The translations under genes were made by a program, and so were the position numbers. From positions 174,804 to 238,803 of the forward strand of contig SSEB01000011.1 of the NCBI GenBank assembly GCA_008012115.1: a stretch of DNA of 64,000 bases, in the 5' to 3' direction. The notes under the pieces are model-generated. The model ran no database searches. It was not told the origin of the DNA and saw only the letters and a program-made list of their open reading frames with translations. Below are positions 9,559 through 18,136 of the stretch, one piece after another (the first letter of the stretch is position 1; each line of letters starts with the position of its first letter). Source of the DNA: Nevskiaceae bacterium (GTDB lineage: Bacteria > Pseudomonadota > Gammaproteobacteria > Nevskiales > Nevskiaceae).

Positions 9559-10926
9559 TTGACCCACTGCAAGCGCGGCCGCTGGCCTGGCGGATTTTTG
9601 ATGGCGCTGCTGTCGCTGACGGCAGCCGCCAAGGTGACGCCCGAGCAGGCGGCCCGGCTGGGTGACGACCTCACGCCTCTGGGCGCCGAGGCGGCCGCCA
9701 ACGCCGACGGCAGCATCCCGGCCTGGGCCGGCGGCCTGACCGCGCCGTCCGAGACTTATGCCGGCAAGGGCGCGCGCTATGTCGATCCGTACCCTGGCGA
9801 TAAGCCGCTGGCCACCATCACCGCGGCCAATCTCGAGGCGTATCGCGCTCGCCTCACGCCGGGACAACTGGCGCTGTTCGCCAAGTACCCGGACAGCTAT
9901 GCGATGCGTGTTTTCCCGACGCGCCGCAGCTTCGCCAATCCCGTCGCGGTCTACGTCGCCACGCGGCAGAACGCGACGGCGGCGGAACTCTCTGCCGACG
10001 GCGAGAGCCTCAGCGGCGCCAGCGTCGGCATTCCGTTTCCGATCACCGAGAGCGGCCGCGAGGCGATCTGGAATCACCGCCTGAGCTATCGCGATGTCTC
10101 GGTCCGGCGCTGGAACAACCAGTTCGCGGTGTCGGCCAGCGGCGAATACAACGCGGTGAAGCTGCGCGAGGACCGCTTGCTGCTGTACGCGCGACCGGAC
10201 GTGGTGCAGGAAAAACCGGGCAATGCGCTGCAGTTCCTGCTGCAGGTGGCTGTCGAGCCGGCGCGGCTGGCGCATGGCTTCACCCTGATCCACGACTATC
10301 TCGACGGCACGGCGCATCCCCGCGAAGGCTGGCAGTTCAGCCCGGGGCAGAGCCAGTGGCGGCGCGCCTCCAACCTGTCCTACGACAACTATGCGCCGGC
10401 CACCGACGGCCTGCGGACGCACGACCAGGCCGACATGTTCAGCGGTGCGCTGGACCGCTATGACTGGAAGCTCGAAGGCAAGCGCGAGGCCTACATCCCG
10501 GTCAATGCCTACGCCCTGCACAGCGACCGCGTCAAATACCCGGAACTGCTGCGCAAGGGGCACCTCAATCCGGATTTCGCCCGCTACGAGCGGCGCCGTG
10601 TCTGGGTGGTGACGGCGCGGGTCAAGAAGGGCGGGGTCGGCAATCTCTACGCGCGCCGCACCTTCTACCTCGACGAGGACAGCTGGCAGATCGCGCTCGT
10701 CGAGCTGTATGACGAGCAGGACAATCTCTGGCGCGTGCAGGAGGCGCACAGCCTCGTCGCCTACGACCAGCCCTGGCAGACCACGGTGCTGCAGCTGACC
10801 TACGATCTGCCCAGCGGCCGTTACCTGGCCGAAGGCCTCGACAACGAGGACGAGGCGGCGCGTGAGCAAGCCGCCGACGCCGCCGCGTTCACGCCGGTCC
10901 GCGCTGCCCGTGCGGCGCGTAAATAG
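9559..10926 (+). CDS. DUF1329 periplasmic/outer-membrane lipid-binding-like protein
   Basis: A 455-residue exported protein. A basic N-terminus and hydrophobic segment (GGFLMALLSLTAAAK) form a signal peptide; the mature part begins near VTPEQAARLGDDLTPLGAEA. The motif SIPAWAGGL and the rest of the sequence are typical of DUF1329, a LolA/LolB-like fold by family knowledge. The start used is TTG; an in-frame ATG lies 14 codons downstream. DUF1329 genes typically cluster with DUF1302, YCF48 and MMPL genes in bacteria handling hydrophobic substrates. Here the YCF48 and MMPL partners follow, but no DUF1302 gene is in the window. Confidence 0.8.
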   Translation: MTHCKRGRWPGGFLMALLSLTAAAKVTPEQAARLGDDLTPLGAEAAANADGSIPAWAGGLTAPSETYAGKGARYVDPYPGDKPLATITAANLEAYRARLTPGQLALFAKYPDSYAMRVFPTRRSFANPVAVYVATRQNATAAELSADGESLSGASVGIPFPITESGREAIWNHRLSYRDVSVRRWNNQFAVSASGEYNAVKLREDRLLLYARPDVVQEKPGNALQFLLQVAVEPARLAHGFTLIHDYLDGTAHPREGWQFSPGQSQWRRASNLSYDNYAPATDGLRTHDQADMFSGALDRYDWKLEGKREAYIPVNAYALHSDRVKYPELLRKGHLNPDFARYERRRVWVVTARVKKGGVGNLYARRTFYLDEDSWQIALVELYDEQDNLWRVQEAHSLVAYDQPWQTTVLQLTYDLPSGRYLAEGLDNEDEAAREQAADAAAFTPVRAARAARK

Positions 10927-11101
10927 CCCGTCAGGGCGTCACTTCCAGTTCGCACAAACTGGCCATGCGCGACACTTTGAGGCAGGCTATGATGACGATA
11001 GGCTCATGCGCCGGCAGTTCCTCGCGTGATCGAGCACGAAAACTGGATTCGTAAAAAACCTGCGTACGGGTCGCCGCTACGCGCTTTCTGGGGGGCAGAA
11101 G

Positions 11102-12244
11102 ATGACTGGCAACGACAAGAAGAAATGGCTGGCCGCGCTCGGCGCTGCGGCGATGCTGGCCGCGACCGGCTGGGTGCTGGCGGACGACGCCGCGGCGCCC
11201 GCCGCCCCTGCTGCCGCCGATGCCTCCGGCAGCAGCGGTTCTGATGCCAGCGCCGGCAGTGCCGATGCCGGTGCGGGTTCGGGCGAAGCCGCAGCCGAAG
11301 CACCCGCCAAGCCGGTGAAGCCGCTGCCGTCGGAGATCATGCCCCTGGCCGACCGCGGCCTGATGCTGGGACTGGTCAACACCGGCGAGCACATCGTGAC
11401 GGTGGGCGACCGCGGCGAGATCCTGGTCTCCAACGACGGCCGTCGCTGGGCGCAGGTGGAGACGCCGGTGCGCTCGCCGCTGACGGCGGTGTATTTCGTC
11501 GATGCCAAGAACGGCTGGGCGGTCGGCCACGACGCCGTGATCCTGCATACCGCCGATGGCGGCAAGACCTGGGAACTGCAGAATTTCAAGCCGGAACTGG
11601 AAAAGCCCTACCTCAGCGTGCTGTTCCTCGATGCCAATACCGGCTTTGCGGTCGGCGCCTATGGCCTGGCCAGCAAGACCACCGACGGCGGCAAGACCTG
11701 GACCGATCTCGAGGCGCCGGCCATTCGCGGCGACGAACTGCACCTCAACGACATGATCAAGCTCGGCAACGGCGATCTCTTCGTCGCCGGCGAGCAGGGC
11801 ACCCTGGGGCTGTCGACCGACAAGGGCGCCACCTGGGAAAAGCTGCCGTCGCCGTATGAGGCCTCGCTGTTCGGCGCACTGCCGGTGGGCGAGAAGGGCG
11901 CGCTGATCTTCGGTCTGCGCGGCAACGTCTACATTTCGCAGGACGTTCGCGCCAAGCAGTGGACCAAGGTGGAAGTCAACACCGTCGCCACCTTCTTCGG
12001 CGGCGCGCCGCTGCCTAGCGGCGAACTGGCGCTGGTCGGCCTGGCCGGCGAGATCGTCGTGATCAACCCGACCACCAACGCGGTGCGCTCGCTGCGCATC
12101 CGCAAGAACGAGGTCGACGCCAACGGCCGCAAGATCGACGACGTCGTCAGCAGCACCTACAGCTCGGTGATTCCGTTCAAGGACGGCATTCTCGTCGCCG
12201 GCGAGGAAGGTGTTCAGTCGCTGTCGAGCGTGCAAGCGCAGTAA
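11102..12244 (+). CDS. exported YCF48-like beta-propeller protein
   Basis: A 380-residue protein with a signal peptide (WLAALGAAAMLAATGWVLA), then a ~50-residue Ala/Ser/Gly/Pro-rich linker, then BNR/YCF48-type propeller repeats (ILVSNDGRRWAQVETP, ILHTADGGKTWELQ, TTDGGKTWTDLEAP, LSTDKGATWEKLPSP). It is probably periplasmic. It sits between the DUF1329 gene and the MMPL transporter gene, which starts 30 bp downstream, so it probably serves the same envelope process. A strong purine-rich ribosome-binding site (GGGGGGCAGAAG) precedes the ATG. Confidence 0.82.
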   Translation: MTGNDKKKWLAALGAAAMLAATGWVLADDAAAPAAPAAADASGSSGSDASAGSADAGAGSGEAAAEAPAKPVKPLPSEIMPLADRGLMLGLVNTGEHIVTVGDRGEILVSNDGRRWAQVETPVRSPLTAVYFVDAKNGWAVGHDAVILHTADGGKTWELQNFKPELEKPYLSVLFLDANTGFAVGAYGLASKTTDGGKTWTDLEAPAIRGDELHLNDMIKLGNGDLFVAGEQGTLGLSTDKGATWEKLPSPYEASLFGALPVGEKGALIFGLRGNVYISQDVRAKQWTKVEVNTVATFFGGAPLPSGELALVGLAGEIVVINPTTNAVRSLRIRKNEVDANGRKIDDVVSSTYSSVIPFKDGILVAGEEGVQSLSSVQAQ

Positions 12245-12274
12245 GCACCGCCAAATAAGATCGGGGAGCAAAAA

Positions 12275-15124
12275 ATGAGCGATAACAACGGCGGCAAGCC
12301 GAGCACGGCCACCAGGATTCTCAGCGCCATCGAACCGCTGATTTATGCCAAGCGCTGGCTGACCATGAGCATTCTGCTGGTGATCACGGCCTTCCTGTTC
12401 GTGGAAATGTGCCTGATCCGCACCGACGCGGGCTTCGACAAGTCGATTCCGCTCGAGCATCCGTACATGAAGGTGCTCAAGCAGTACATGGCCGATTTCG
12501 GCGGTGCCAACACCGTGCTGGTGGCGCTGATCCAGAAGGACGGCAACATCTACAACGAGAAGTTCCTCACCGAGCTCAAGCAGGCCACCGACGAGGTGTT
12601 CTTCCTGCCCGGTATCGACCGCTCGCGCGTGTCGTCGCTGTTCACGCCGGACGTGCGCTACATCGAAGTGGTGGAGGGCGGTTTCAAGGGCGGCAACGTC
12701 ATTCCCGCCGAGTACCAGCCGACGCAGGAGATGTTCGACATCGTCCGCGCCAACGTCAACAAGGGTGGCCACGTCGGCCGCTTCACGACCAAGGACCAGC
12801 GCGGCGCGATGATTTTCTCCGAACTGCTGGAAGTCGACCCGGTCACCGGCGAGAAGCTCGACTACGGCAAGGTCGCGGCCATGCTGGAAGACCGTATCCG
12901 CGGCCGCTTCACCAGCCAGGTGAAGTACGTCTACAAGCTGAAGGAGGACTATGCCACCGAGGACGGCAAGTTCAAGTTCAAGGCGGGCGACGTCGTTTAT
13001 GAAGGCTTCACCGATCCGGGCTGGAAGCTGCGCTTCACCACCGTCGATGCACTCAAGAAGGTGGAGGGCGAAGACAAGGCCGAAGTGGTGCCGATCAAGG
13101 GCAGCATGGTCGACGTCAGCACCGAGGACAACCCGCAGTACAACCCCGCCGTCGACGTTCACATCCTCGGCTTTGCCAAGGTCGTCGGCGACGTGATCGA
13201 CGCGACCCTGCAGGTGGTGGTGTTCTTCATCATCACCCTGATCATGACCATGATCCTGCTGTGGCTGTACGTCGGCAGCTTCAAGCTGGCCGTGCTGCCG
13301 CTGGTGTGCTCGATCGTGGCGGTGATCTGGGAGTTCGGCATGCTGCGCCTGCTCGGTTACGGCCTCGATCCGTTCGCGATCCTGGTGCCGTTCCTGATCC
13401 TCGCGGTGTCGGTGTCGCACGGTGTGCAGTACGTCAACGCCTGGGTCGGCGAAATCGCCGAGAACGGCCGCAACAGCTTCGACGCCTCGCTGCAGACCTG
13501 GCGCCGTCTGGCCATCTACGGAACCATGGCGATCATGACCGACGTGGCCGGTTTCGGCACGATCTACCTGATCCCCATCGACATCATCCGCGAAATGTCG
13601 ATCAACGCCTCGCTCGGCATGGCGGCGATCATCATCACCAACAAGGTGATGATGCCGATCATGCTGACCTGGGTGGACATCGGCGATCCCAAGGCCTTTG
13701 CCGCCAAGCAGGAGAAGCGCGACAGCATCTTCGACCCGCTGTGGAAGCTGCTCTCCAACATGGTCAACTTCAAGCCGGCGGTGATCACCATCACCATCTG
13801 CGCCGTGCTGCTCGGCTGGAGCCTGTGGAAGGGCAAGGAGCTGCAGGTGGGCGACAGCCAGTCCGGCGTGCCGGAACTGCTGCCGGATTCGCGCTTCAAC
13901 AAGGACTTCCGCGCGGTCACCAACAACTTCGCCATCGGTATCGACATCTTCAAGATCGTCGCCGAAACCGATCCCGAGGCCTGCGTGCAGCATGACGTGA
14001 TGGAGCAGATCGATCGCTTCGGCTGGCATATGCAGAACACGGCCGGCGTGTCGTCGACGATCTCGCTGCCCTGGGCCGGTCGCCAGGTCAACATGGCGTT
14101 CTCGGAAGCCAGCCCCAAGTTCAAGGTGCTGCCGCGCAACAAGTACGCGATGGTGCAGGCGATCACGCCGATCCCGACCTCGTCCGGCCTGCTCAACCCG
14201 GACTGCTCGGCGCTGGCGGTGTTCATCTTCACCAAGGATCACAAGGCCGCCACCATCGAGCGCATGGTCGACGAGGTCAATCTGTTCAACAAGCAGAATG
14301 GCGAAGAGTTCTACGGGTCGCACAAGGATGTCGATGCCAACTACTGCGGCGACAAGCTGACGGCCCGCCGCAACATCGGCACGACGCGCGCGGCGCTGAG
14401 CCGCTACATCGAGAAGCTCAAGAAGCGTGACCACACGCTGACCGACGAGCAGATCGCCGCCAACGACACGGTGAAGGATCTGACCGCCAAGGCGGACGAG
14501 GCCGCGGCCAAGCTCAAGTCGTTCGACAAGGCCTGCCCGGTCAACTTCGCGATGGCCACCGCCAACGTCGGCGTGATGGCGGCGACCAACGAGGAAGTGC
14601 ACCGCCTCGAGAAGCTGACGCTGTTCTACGTCTACATCGCCATCGTGGTCTGCGTGTACCTCTCGTTCTTCGAGTGGGAGAGCATCCTCAGCATCATGCT
14701 GCCGCTGAGCCTGGTGTCGTGGGCGGCCTACGCGGTGATGGCGGTACTCGGTATCGGGATGAAGGTGGCGACGCTGCCGGTGGTGGCGCTGGCGGTCGGC
14801 ATCGGCGTCGACTACGGCATCTACATCTACGCCACCATGGCCGACGCCGTCGCGGGCGGCTTCAAGATGAAGGAGGCCTACTACAAGACGCTGAAGATGA
14901 CCGGCAAGGCGGTGGTGTTCACCGGCATCACGCTGGGCTTCGGTGTGGCGACGTGGCTGTTCTCCGGCCTGCAGTTCCAGCGCGACATGGGCGCCCTGCT
15001 GGTGTTCATGTTCACCGCCAACATGTTCGGCGCCATCCTGGTGCTGCCGGCCATCGCTTCGTTCCTCCTCAAGGAGAAGCAGCTGGCGCCGGGCGAGAAG
15101 CCGGTGTTCAAGCCGCGGCATTGA
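12275..15124 (+). CDS. MMPL/RND-family permease
   Basis: A 949-residue inner-membrane protein of the MMPL/HAE3-like RND superfamily. One N-terminal membrane span (LTMSILLVITAFLFVEMCLI) is followed by a large periplasmic loop, then membrane bundles near residues 310-470 and 780-940 with motifs such as LPLVCSIVAVIWEFGML and ALAVGIGVDYGIYIYA. Substrates cannot be read from sequence. Relatives encoded with DUF1329 and YCF48 proteins occur in hydrocarbon-, steroid- and sterol-handling bacteria, so lipid or hydrophobic-compound transport is a reasonable inference. A strong terminator follows. Confidence 0.88.
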   Translation: MSDNNGGKPSTATRILSAIEPLIYAKRWLTMSILLVITAFLFVEMCLIRTDAGFDKSIPLEHPYMKVLKQYMADFGGANTVLVALIQKDGNIYNEKFLTELKQATDEVFFLPGIDRSRVSSLFTPDVRYIEVVEGGFKGGNVIPAEYQPTQEMFDIVRANVNKGGHVGRFTTKDQRGAMIFSELLEVDPVTGEKLDYGKVAAMLEDRIRGRFTSQVKYVYKLKEDYATEDGKFKFKAGDVVYEGFTDPGWKLRFTTVDALKKVEGEDKAEVVPIKGSMVDVSTEDNPQYNPAVDVHILGFAKVVGDVIDATLQVVVFFIITLIMTMILLWLYVGSFKLAVLPLVCSIVAVIWEFGMLRLLGYGLDPFAILVPFLILAVSVSHGVQYVNAWVGEIAENGRNSFDASLQTWRRLAIYGTMAIMTDVAGFGTIYLIPIDIIREMSINASLGMAAIIITNKVMMPIMLTWVDIGDPKAFAAKQEKRDSIFDPLWKLLSNMVNFKPAVITITICAVLLGWSLWKGKELQVGDSQSGVPELLPDSRFNKDFRAVTNNFAIGIDIFKIVAETDPEACVQHDVMEQIDRFGWHMQNTAGVSSTISLPWAGRQVNMAFSEASPKFKVLPRNKYAMVQAITPIPTSSGLLNPDCSALAVFIFTKDHKAATIERMVDEVNLFNKQNGEEFYGSHKDVDANYCGDKLTARRNIGTTRAALSRYIEKLKKRDHTLTDEQIAANDTVKDLTAKADEAAAKLKSFDKACPVNFAMATANVGVMAATNEEVHRLEKLTLFYVYIAIVVCVYLSFFEWESILSIMLPLSLVSWAAYAVMAVLGIGMKVATLPVVALAVGIGVDYGIYIYATMADAVAGGFKMKEAYYKTLKMTGKAVVFTGITLGFGVATWLFSGLQFQRDMGALLVFMFTANMFGAILVLPAIASFLLKEKQLAPGEKPVFKPRH

Positions 15125-15216
15125 TGTCGTCCTGACAAGCCCGGCCCGTTCGGCGGGCCGGAAATTCACTGGATTTCCGGCGCTCCGCCTCACTGTGCCG
15201 GACTGTTCGGAAAAGC

Positions 15217-15243
15217 AAAAACCCCGCTACGGCGGGGTTTTTT
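15217..15243. terminator. bidirectional intrinsic terminator after the MMPL gene
   Basis: The hairpin AACCCCGC TAC GGCGGGGTT is flanked by an A-run on one side and a T-run on the other, so it can terminate in both directions. It separates the MMPL gene from the convergent PAP2/apaH unit and ends 4 bp before 110-bp element copy 3. Confidence 0.85.
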
Positions 15244-15247
15244 CTGT

Positions 15248-15357
15248 CACCCGCTCTAGGGCATCAGGGCTCGGAAAATGTTATCAAATATATTACAATT
15301 TTAAATTTGTATTATATATTATAACGTCACGGGACCGATTTGCGCAGAGAGCGGGTG
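15248..15357. repeat. 110-bp AT-core element, copy 3
   Basis: Exactly 110 bp. The core (offset 33-78) begins GTTATC and ends ATAAC. A short dyad TACAA/TTGTA inside the core is centred exactly on the element midpoint. This copy lies between convergent genes (MMPL and PAP2), so a promoter role for a neighbour is hard to argue here; that makes it informative about function. Confidence 0.87.
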
Positions 15358-15419
15358 CGGCGCCTGCCGCCCATTGTCGCCCCTGTTTCGCCGCGGATTA
15401 CGGGTTCAGGGCCGCTGAT

Positions 15420-16301
15420 TCAGGTAGCGGCGCGCAGCGCGGCGGCGCGATGCAGGGCGAAGGCCACGACCGCGGCCAGCAGCAGCCCCGCGGCCACGTC
15501 GGCGAAATGGTGGCCCCCGGCTGGCGGGGTGGACAACACGATCCAGCCATTGACCGGCAGCAGGGGCCCGTACAGCCGCGTGCCGCGCGCGACGAAGCTG
15601 CAGATCAGGGCCAGTGCGGCGTGAAACGAGGGGAACTGCACGATGCCCTGCATCTGCAGCAGGTCGAGCGTGTGAGGGGCCGCGCTCCTGGTGGCGAGAT
15701 ACTGCAGCACATAGGGCTCGGTCTGCTGCTCCGCGGTCGCGTAATGGACGTAGGCGCCGGCGGCCGGCCAGAGGGCGGCGATCAGGATCGCGGCGAGCGC
15801 TGTCACGCAGAAGCCCAGCCGCAGTTCCCGTGCGCGGTCCTGACGCCCGATGAGATCGAGCGTCAGGATCAGCCCCAGCAGTTCCATGCCCACCAGGGCA
15901 TAACCGCATTGCGTGAGCGCGTGAAGCGCGGGCGTCGCGTTGGCGTAACGGTGATACGCCTGCCAGTCGAGACCCAGGGCCTGGTCGAGTGCGGCCAGCG
16001 CGGGATCGGCCAACGGACGCTGCGCGCTGAGCGAGGTCAGCAGGTAACTGAGCGTTCCCAGCAGCGCCGTCGCCAACGCGAAATGCAGCGCGGTGCCGGC
16101 CAGCGCGGCCAGTCGGGGTTCCGGCCGCCAGCGACTGTAAACCTGGTGCACGAGGAGCAGGGTCGCACCGCCGATGGCGAGAACCGCCAGGCCGCGCATC
16201 GCGATGGTCCAGTGACACGCCATCAGCAGGACGGCATCGGCCAGGCCGACCGCCAGCAGCAAACCCTGCGCGGCGGAGAGACGGCGCACGCTATCCCTCA
16301 T
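15420..16301 (-). CDS. PAP2-superfamily membrane phosphatase/phosphotransferase
   Basis: A 293-residue polytopic membrane protein with about six to seven hydrophobic spans. C-terminal PAP2-type motifs are present: FPSFHAALALI, the Ser-x-His block, and PPAGGHHFADVAAGLL, the final His/Asp block. These resemble the Aur1/Ipt1-like branch rather than classical soluble acid phosphatases. It probably acts on a lipid phosphate or diphosphate at the outer face of the inner membrane. The gene overlaps apaH by 11 bp and is translated after it. Substrate unknown. Confidence 0.75.
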   Translation of the reverse strand: MRDSVRRLSAAQGLLLAVGLADAVLLMACHWTIAMRGLAVLAIGGATLLLVHQVYSRWRPEPRLAALAGTALHFALATALLGTLSYLLTSLSAQRPLADPALAALDQALGLDWQAYHRYANATPALHALTQCGYALVGMELLGLILTLDLIGRQDRARELRLGFCVTALAAILIAALWPAAGAYVHYATAEQQTEPYVLQYLATRSAAPHTLDLLQMQGIVQFPSFHAALALICSFVARGTRLYGPLLPVNGWIVLSTPPAGGHHFADVAAGLLLAAVVAFALHRAAALRAAT

Positions 16302-17130
16302 GCGTGTCGGGCTTTTGATACTGCGGGCAATCGACGCTGATGCACTGCCAGGTGTCGAGATTGAGCGCGGTCAGGCAACCGCCCCAGAGGCAGCCGGTGT
16401 CGAGCCCGTAGACCTGCTGTTGTGGCCAGTGCACGCGACCGAGCGTGGACCAATGGCCGAAGATGATCGTCTCGCCGGCACTGCGCCGGCCCGGAACCTG
16501 GAACCACGGCATCAGGCCCGGGGGCTGCGTGCCAGGCGTGCCGGAGGGCTTCAGGTGCACGCGGCCTTGAGCGTCGCAGTAACGCAGTCGCGTCAGGCAA
16601 TTGACGATGAAGCGCCAGCGCGGCACGCCGCGCAGTCCGTCCTGCCAACAATCCGGCTCGTTGCCATACATGTGCGACAGGAAATCGTCACCGTCAGGTG
16701 CCGCCAGCAGGTCCTGCACTTCCGCAGCCAGGGCTAGCGTCAGCGCCCGATCCCATTGCGGCGGCACGCCGGCGTGGATCAGCAGCGCGCCACTGGCCGG
16801 GTCGGAAAGGGCCAGCGGCTGCTGTCGCAACCAGTGCAGAAGCTCGTCGCGGTCGGGCGCGGCCAAGATCGGCGCCAGGGTGTCGCGGCGGCCGAAACGG
16901 GCGGTGCGCGCCGCCGCCAGCAGGTGCAGGTCGTGATTGCCCAGTACGGTGACGGCGGCATGGCCCAGCCCACGCACGAAGCGCAGTACCTGCAGCGACT
17001 GCGGGCCGCGATTGACCAGATCGCCGGCGAACAGCAGACGGTCGCGGCCAGGCTGAAAATCGATCTTGTCGAGCAGGCGCTGCAGCGGGTCGAGGCAACC
17101 TTGCAGGTCGCCGATGGCGTAGGAGGTCAT
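16291..17130 (-). CDS. apaH: symmetrical diadenosine tetraphosphatase ApaH
   Basis: A 279-residue metallophosphatase starting TSYAIGDLQGCLDPLQRLL. The phosphoesterase motifs GDLQG, FAGDLVNRGPQSL and TVLGNHDLHLLA are intact, as is the C-terminal GHWSTLGRV. It cleaves Ap4A to two ADP. In many gammaproteobacteria apaH follows rsmA/apaG; here it lies about 14 kb from rsmA and is paired with the PAP2 gene. It diverges from the Tad locus across about 145 bp. Confidence 0.95.
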   Translation of the reverse strand: MTSYAIGDLQGCLDPLQRLLDKIDFQPGRDRLLFAGDLVNRGPQSLQVLRFVRGLGHAAVTVLGNHDLHLLAAARTARFGRRDTLAPILAAPDRDELLHWLRQQPLALSDPASGALLIHAGVPPQWDRALTLALAAEVQDLLAAPDGDDFLSHMYGNEPDCWQDGLRGVPRWRFIVNCLTRLRYCDAQGRVHLKPSGTPGTQPPGLMPWFQVPGRRSAGETIIFGHWSTLGRVHWPQQQVYGLDTGCLWGGCLTALNLDTWQCISVDCPQYQKPDTHEG

Positions 17131-17275
17131 GGGTCCGTGCGTGTCCGGTCAAATATCCGAAATCCACCGATGAGCGGTACGTATTGTCCCTGCAAACTGC
17201 TTTGACGAAAAATTGACGTTGCCCGATAGTATCTCCGGGCCAGTGAGGCCGGGGCTGAATACCAGGAGAAGCCAA

Positions 17276-17449
17276 ATGCTGCAGAAGATCGTGAAATTCG
17301 TGCGAGACGAAGAAGGCGCCAGCGCGGTGGAGTATGGTCTCATCGTCGGTCTGATCGCCATCGCCATCGTGGCCGTGCTCATTCTTGTCGGCGGCGGTCT
17401 CAGCACCCTGTTCGGCAAGGTCAACACCGCCCTGTCGTCCGCCGGCTAA
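17276..17449 (+). CDS. flp: Flp-type major pilin 1
   Basis: A 57-residue prepilin. A short leader with basic and acidic residues (MLQKIVKFVRDEEG) is followed by the Flp motif ASAVEYGLIVGLIAIAIVAV, one continuous hydrophobic helix. The prepilin peptidase site precedes the Glu-Tyr pair. A clear AGGAG ribosome-binding site lies 9 bp before the ATG. It is the first gene of the Tad locus and likely the most strongly expressed, since a terminator-like hairpin follows at once. Exported and assembled as the Flp fimbria by the downstream machine. Confidence 0.93.
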   Translation: MLQKIVKFVRDEEGASAVEYGLIVGLIAIAIVAVLILVGGGLSTLFGKVNTALSSAG

Positions 17450-17462
17450 TCATTCCGAATCC

Positions 17463-17510
17463 ACTGTGCCGGTCGGAGCGGCCGATGCTGAAACGACCGG
17501 CACAGTTTTT
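17463..17510 (+). terminator. terminator-like hairpin enclosing the flp2 start codon
   Basis: A perfect 13-bp stem (ACTGTGCCGGTCG / CGACCGGCACAGT) with an 18-nt loop is followed by TTTT. The loop contains the purine-rich GAGCGG and the ATG of the second pilin, and the 3' strand plus T-run encode residues 4-9 of that pilin. It can act as an attenuator separating flp1 from the rest of the Tad locus, and folding would place the flp2 start in a constrained loop. Known Tad loci often have partial termination after flp1; this embedding in the next start codon is unusual. Confidence 0.78.
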
Positions 17511-17670
17511 CAAAGAGGAAGAAGGCGCCAGCGCGGTGGAGTATGGGCTGGTCGCCGGTTTGATTGCGGCGGTATTGGTGGCGGTTCTGCTGGCCCTGGG
17601 CACCGGACTGGATGGTCTGTATGGCCTCATCAAGGACAAGGTTTCATGCGCCATCCAGATGGCGTGTTGA
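17485..17670 (+). CDS. Flp-type pilin 2
   Basis: A 61-residue prepilin with the same EEGASAVEYGL motif as the first pilin, then a hydrophobic helix (VAGLIAAVLVAVLLALG) and a longer tail with two cysteines (VSCAIQMAC), which pilin 1 lacks. A 29-bp DNA stretch coding the motif is identical in both pilin genes, suggesting tandem duplication or gene conversion. The start codon lies in the loop of a terminator-like hairpin. It may be a minor or alternative pilin; the terminal cysteines could form a disulfide. Confidence 0.88.
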   Translation: MLKRPAQFFKEEEGASAVEYGLVAGLIAAVLVAVLLALGTGLDGLYGLIKDKVSCAIQMAC

Positions 17671-17680
17671 AGCGGTGGCC

Positions 17681-18136
17681 GTGATCTACGCACTGGTGTT
17701 GTGGGCCGGTGCCGTGGCCTGGTTCGATATACGCCAGCACCGCGTTCCCAATCTTTTACTGGTTCTGCTGCTGGTGCCGGCGATCTTGTCGCTGGTGCTG
17801 GACCGCAAGGGACTGCTGGGCGTGTCGGTCTGGCCGAGTGTTCTCGGATTCCTGCTGGGCGGCGCCATCCTGCTGCCGGGTTATGGCATGTCCAAGATGG
17901 GCGCTGGCGACGTCAAGTTCGCGGCCGTCCTGGGCTTGCTGCTGGGCTGGCGGCCCCTGTTGAACATGCTGCTGCTTGCGGCGCTGTTGCTGGGCGCGGT
18001 ATCGGCCCTCGTGTTCTGGCTCGACCGGGGCCAGCAGGGACGCGGCCAACGACGGATCCCGGCGGCACCGGTCCTGGCGGCGGCTTTTGGCGCGGTTCTG
18101 CTGGCGCAGTGCATGCAGTGGGAGATGCTGGTATGA
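17681..18136 (+). CDS. tadV: Tad prepilin peptidase (TadV/CpaA, A24 family)
   Basis: A 151-residue membrane aspartic peptidase with about five hydrophobic segments. The two catalytic aspartates lie in WFDIRQHRVPN and GMSKMGAGDVKFA, matching the A24 peptidase signature. It cleaves Flp prepilins, and probably TadE-type pseudopilins, at the inner membrane. The start is GTG; another in-frame GTG lies two codons upstream, so the exact start is uncertain. The stop overlaps the start of the next gene (ATGA). Confidence 0.9.
   Translation: MIYALVLWAGAVAWFDIRQHRVPNLLLVLLLVPAILSLVLDRKGLLGVSVWPSVLGFLLGGAILLPGYGMSKMGAGDVKFAAVLGLLLGWRPLLNMLLLAALLLGAVSALVFWLDRGQQGRGQRRIPAAPVLAAAFGAVLLAQCMQWEMLV

Noticed and set aside
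10931..15193. A 1420-codon open frame opposite the YCF48 and MMPL genes
   Set aside because: It is His/Arg/Gly-rich with no recognisable domain and is fully antisense to two well-supported genes; high GC makes such long shadow frames common.
17131..17275. A sigma-70 promoter for flp1 around TTGACG
   Set aside because: No -10 box at proper spacing could be identified; the real promoter may use another sigma factor.
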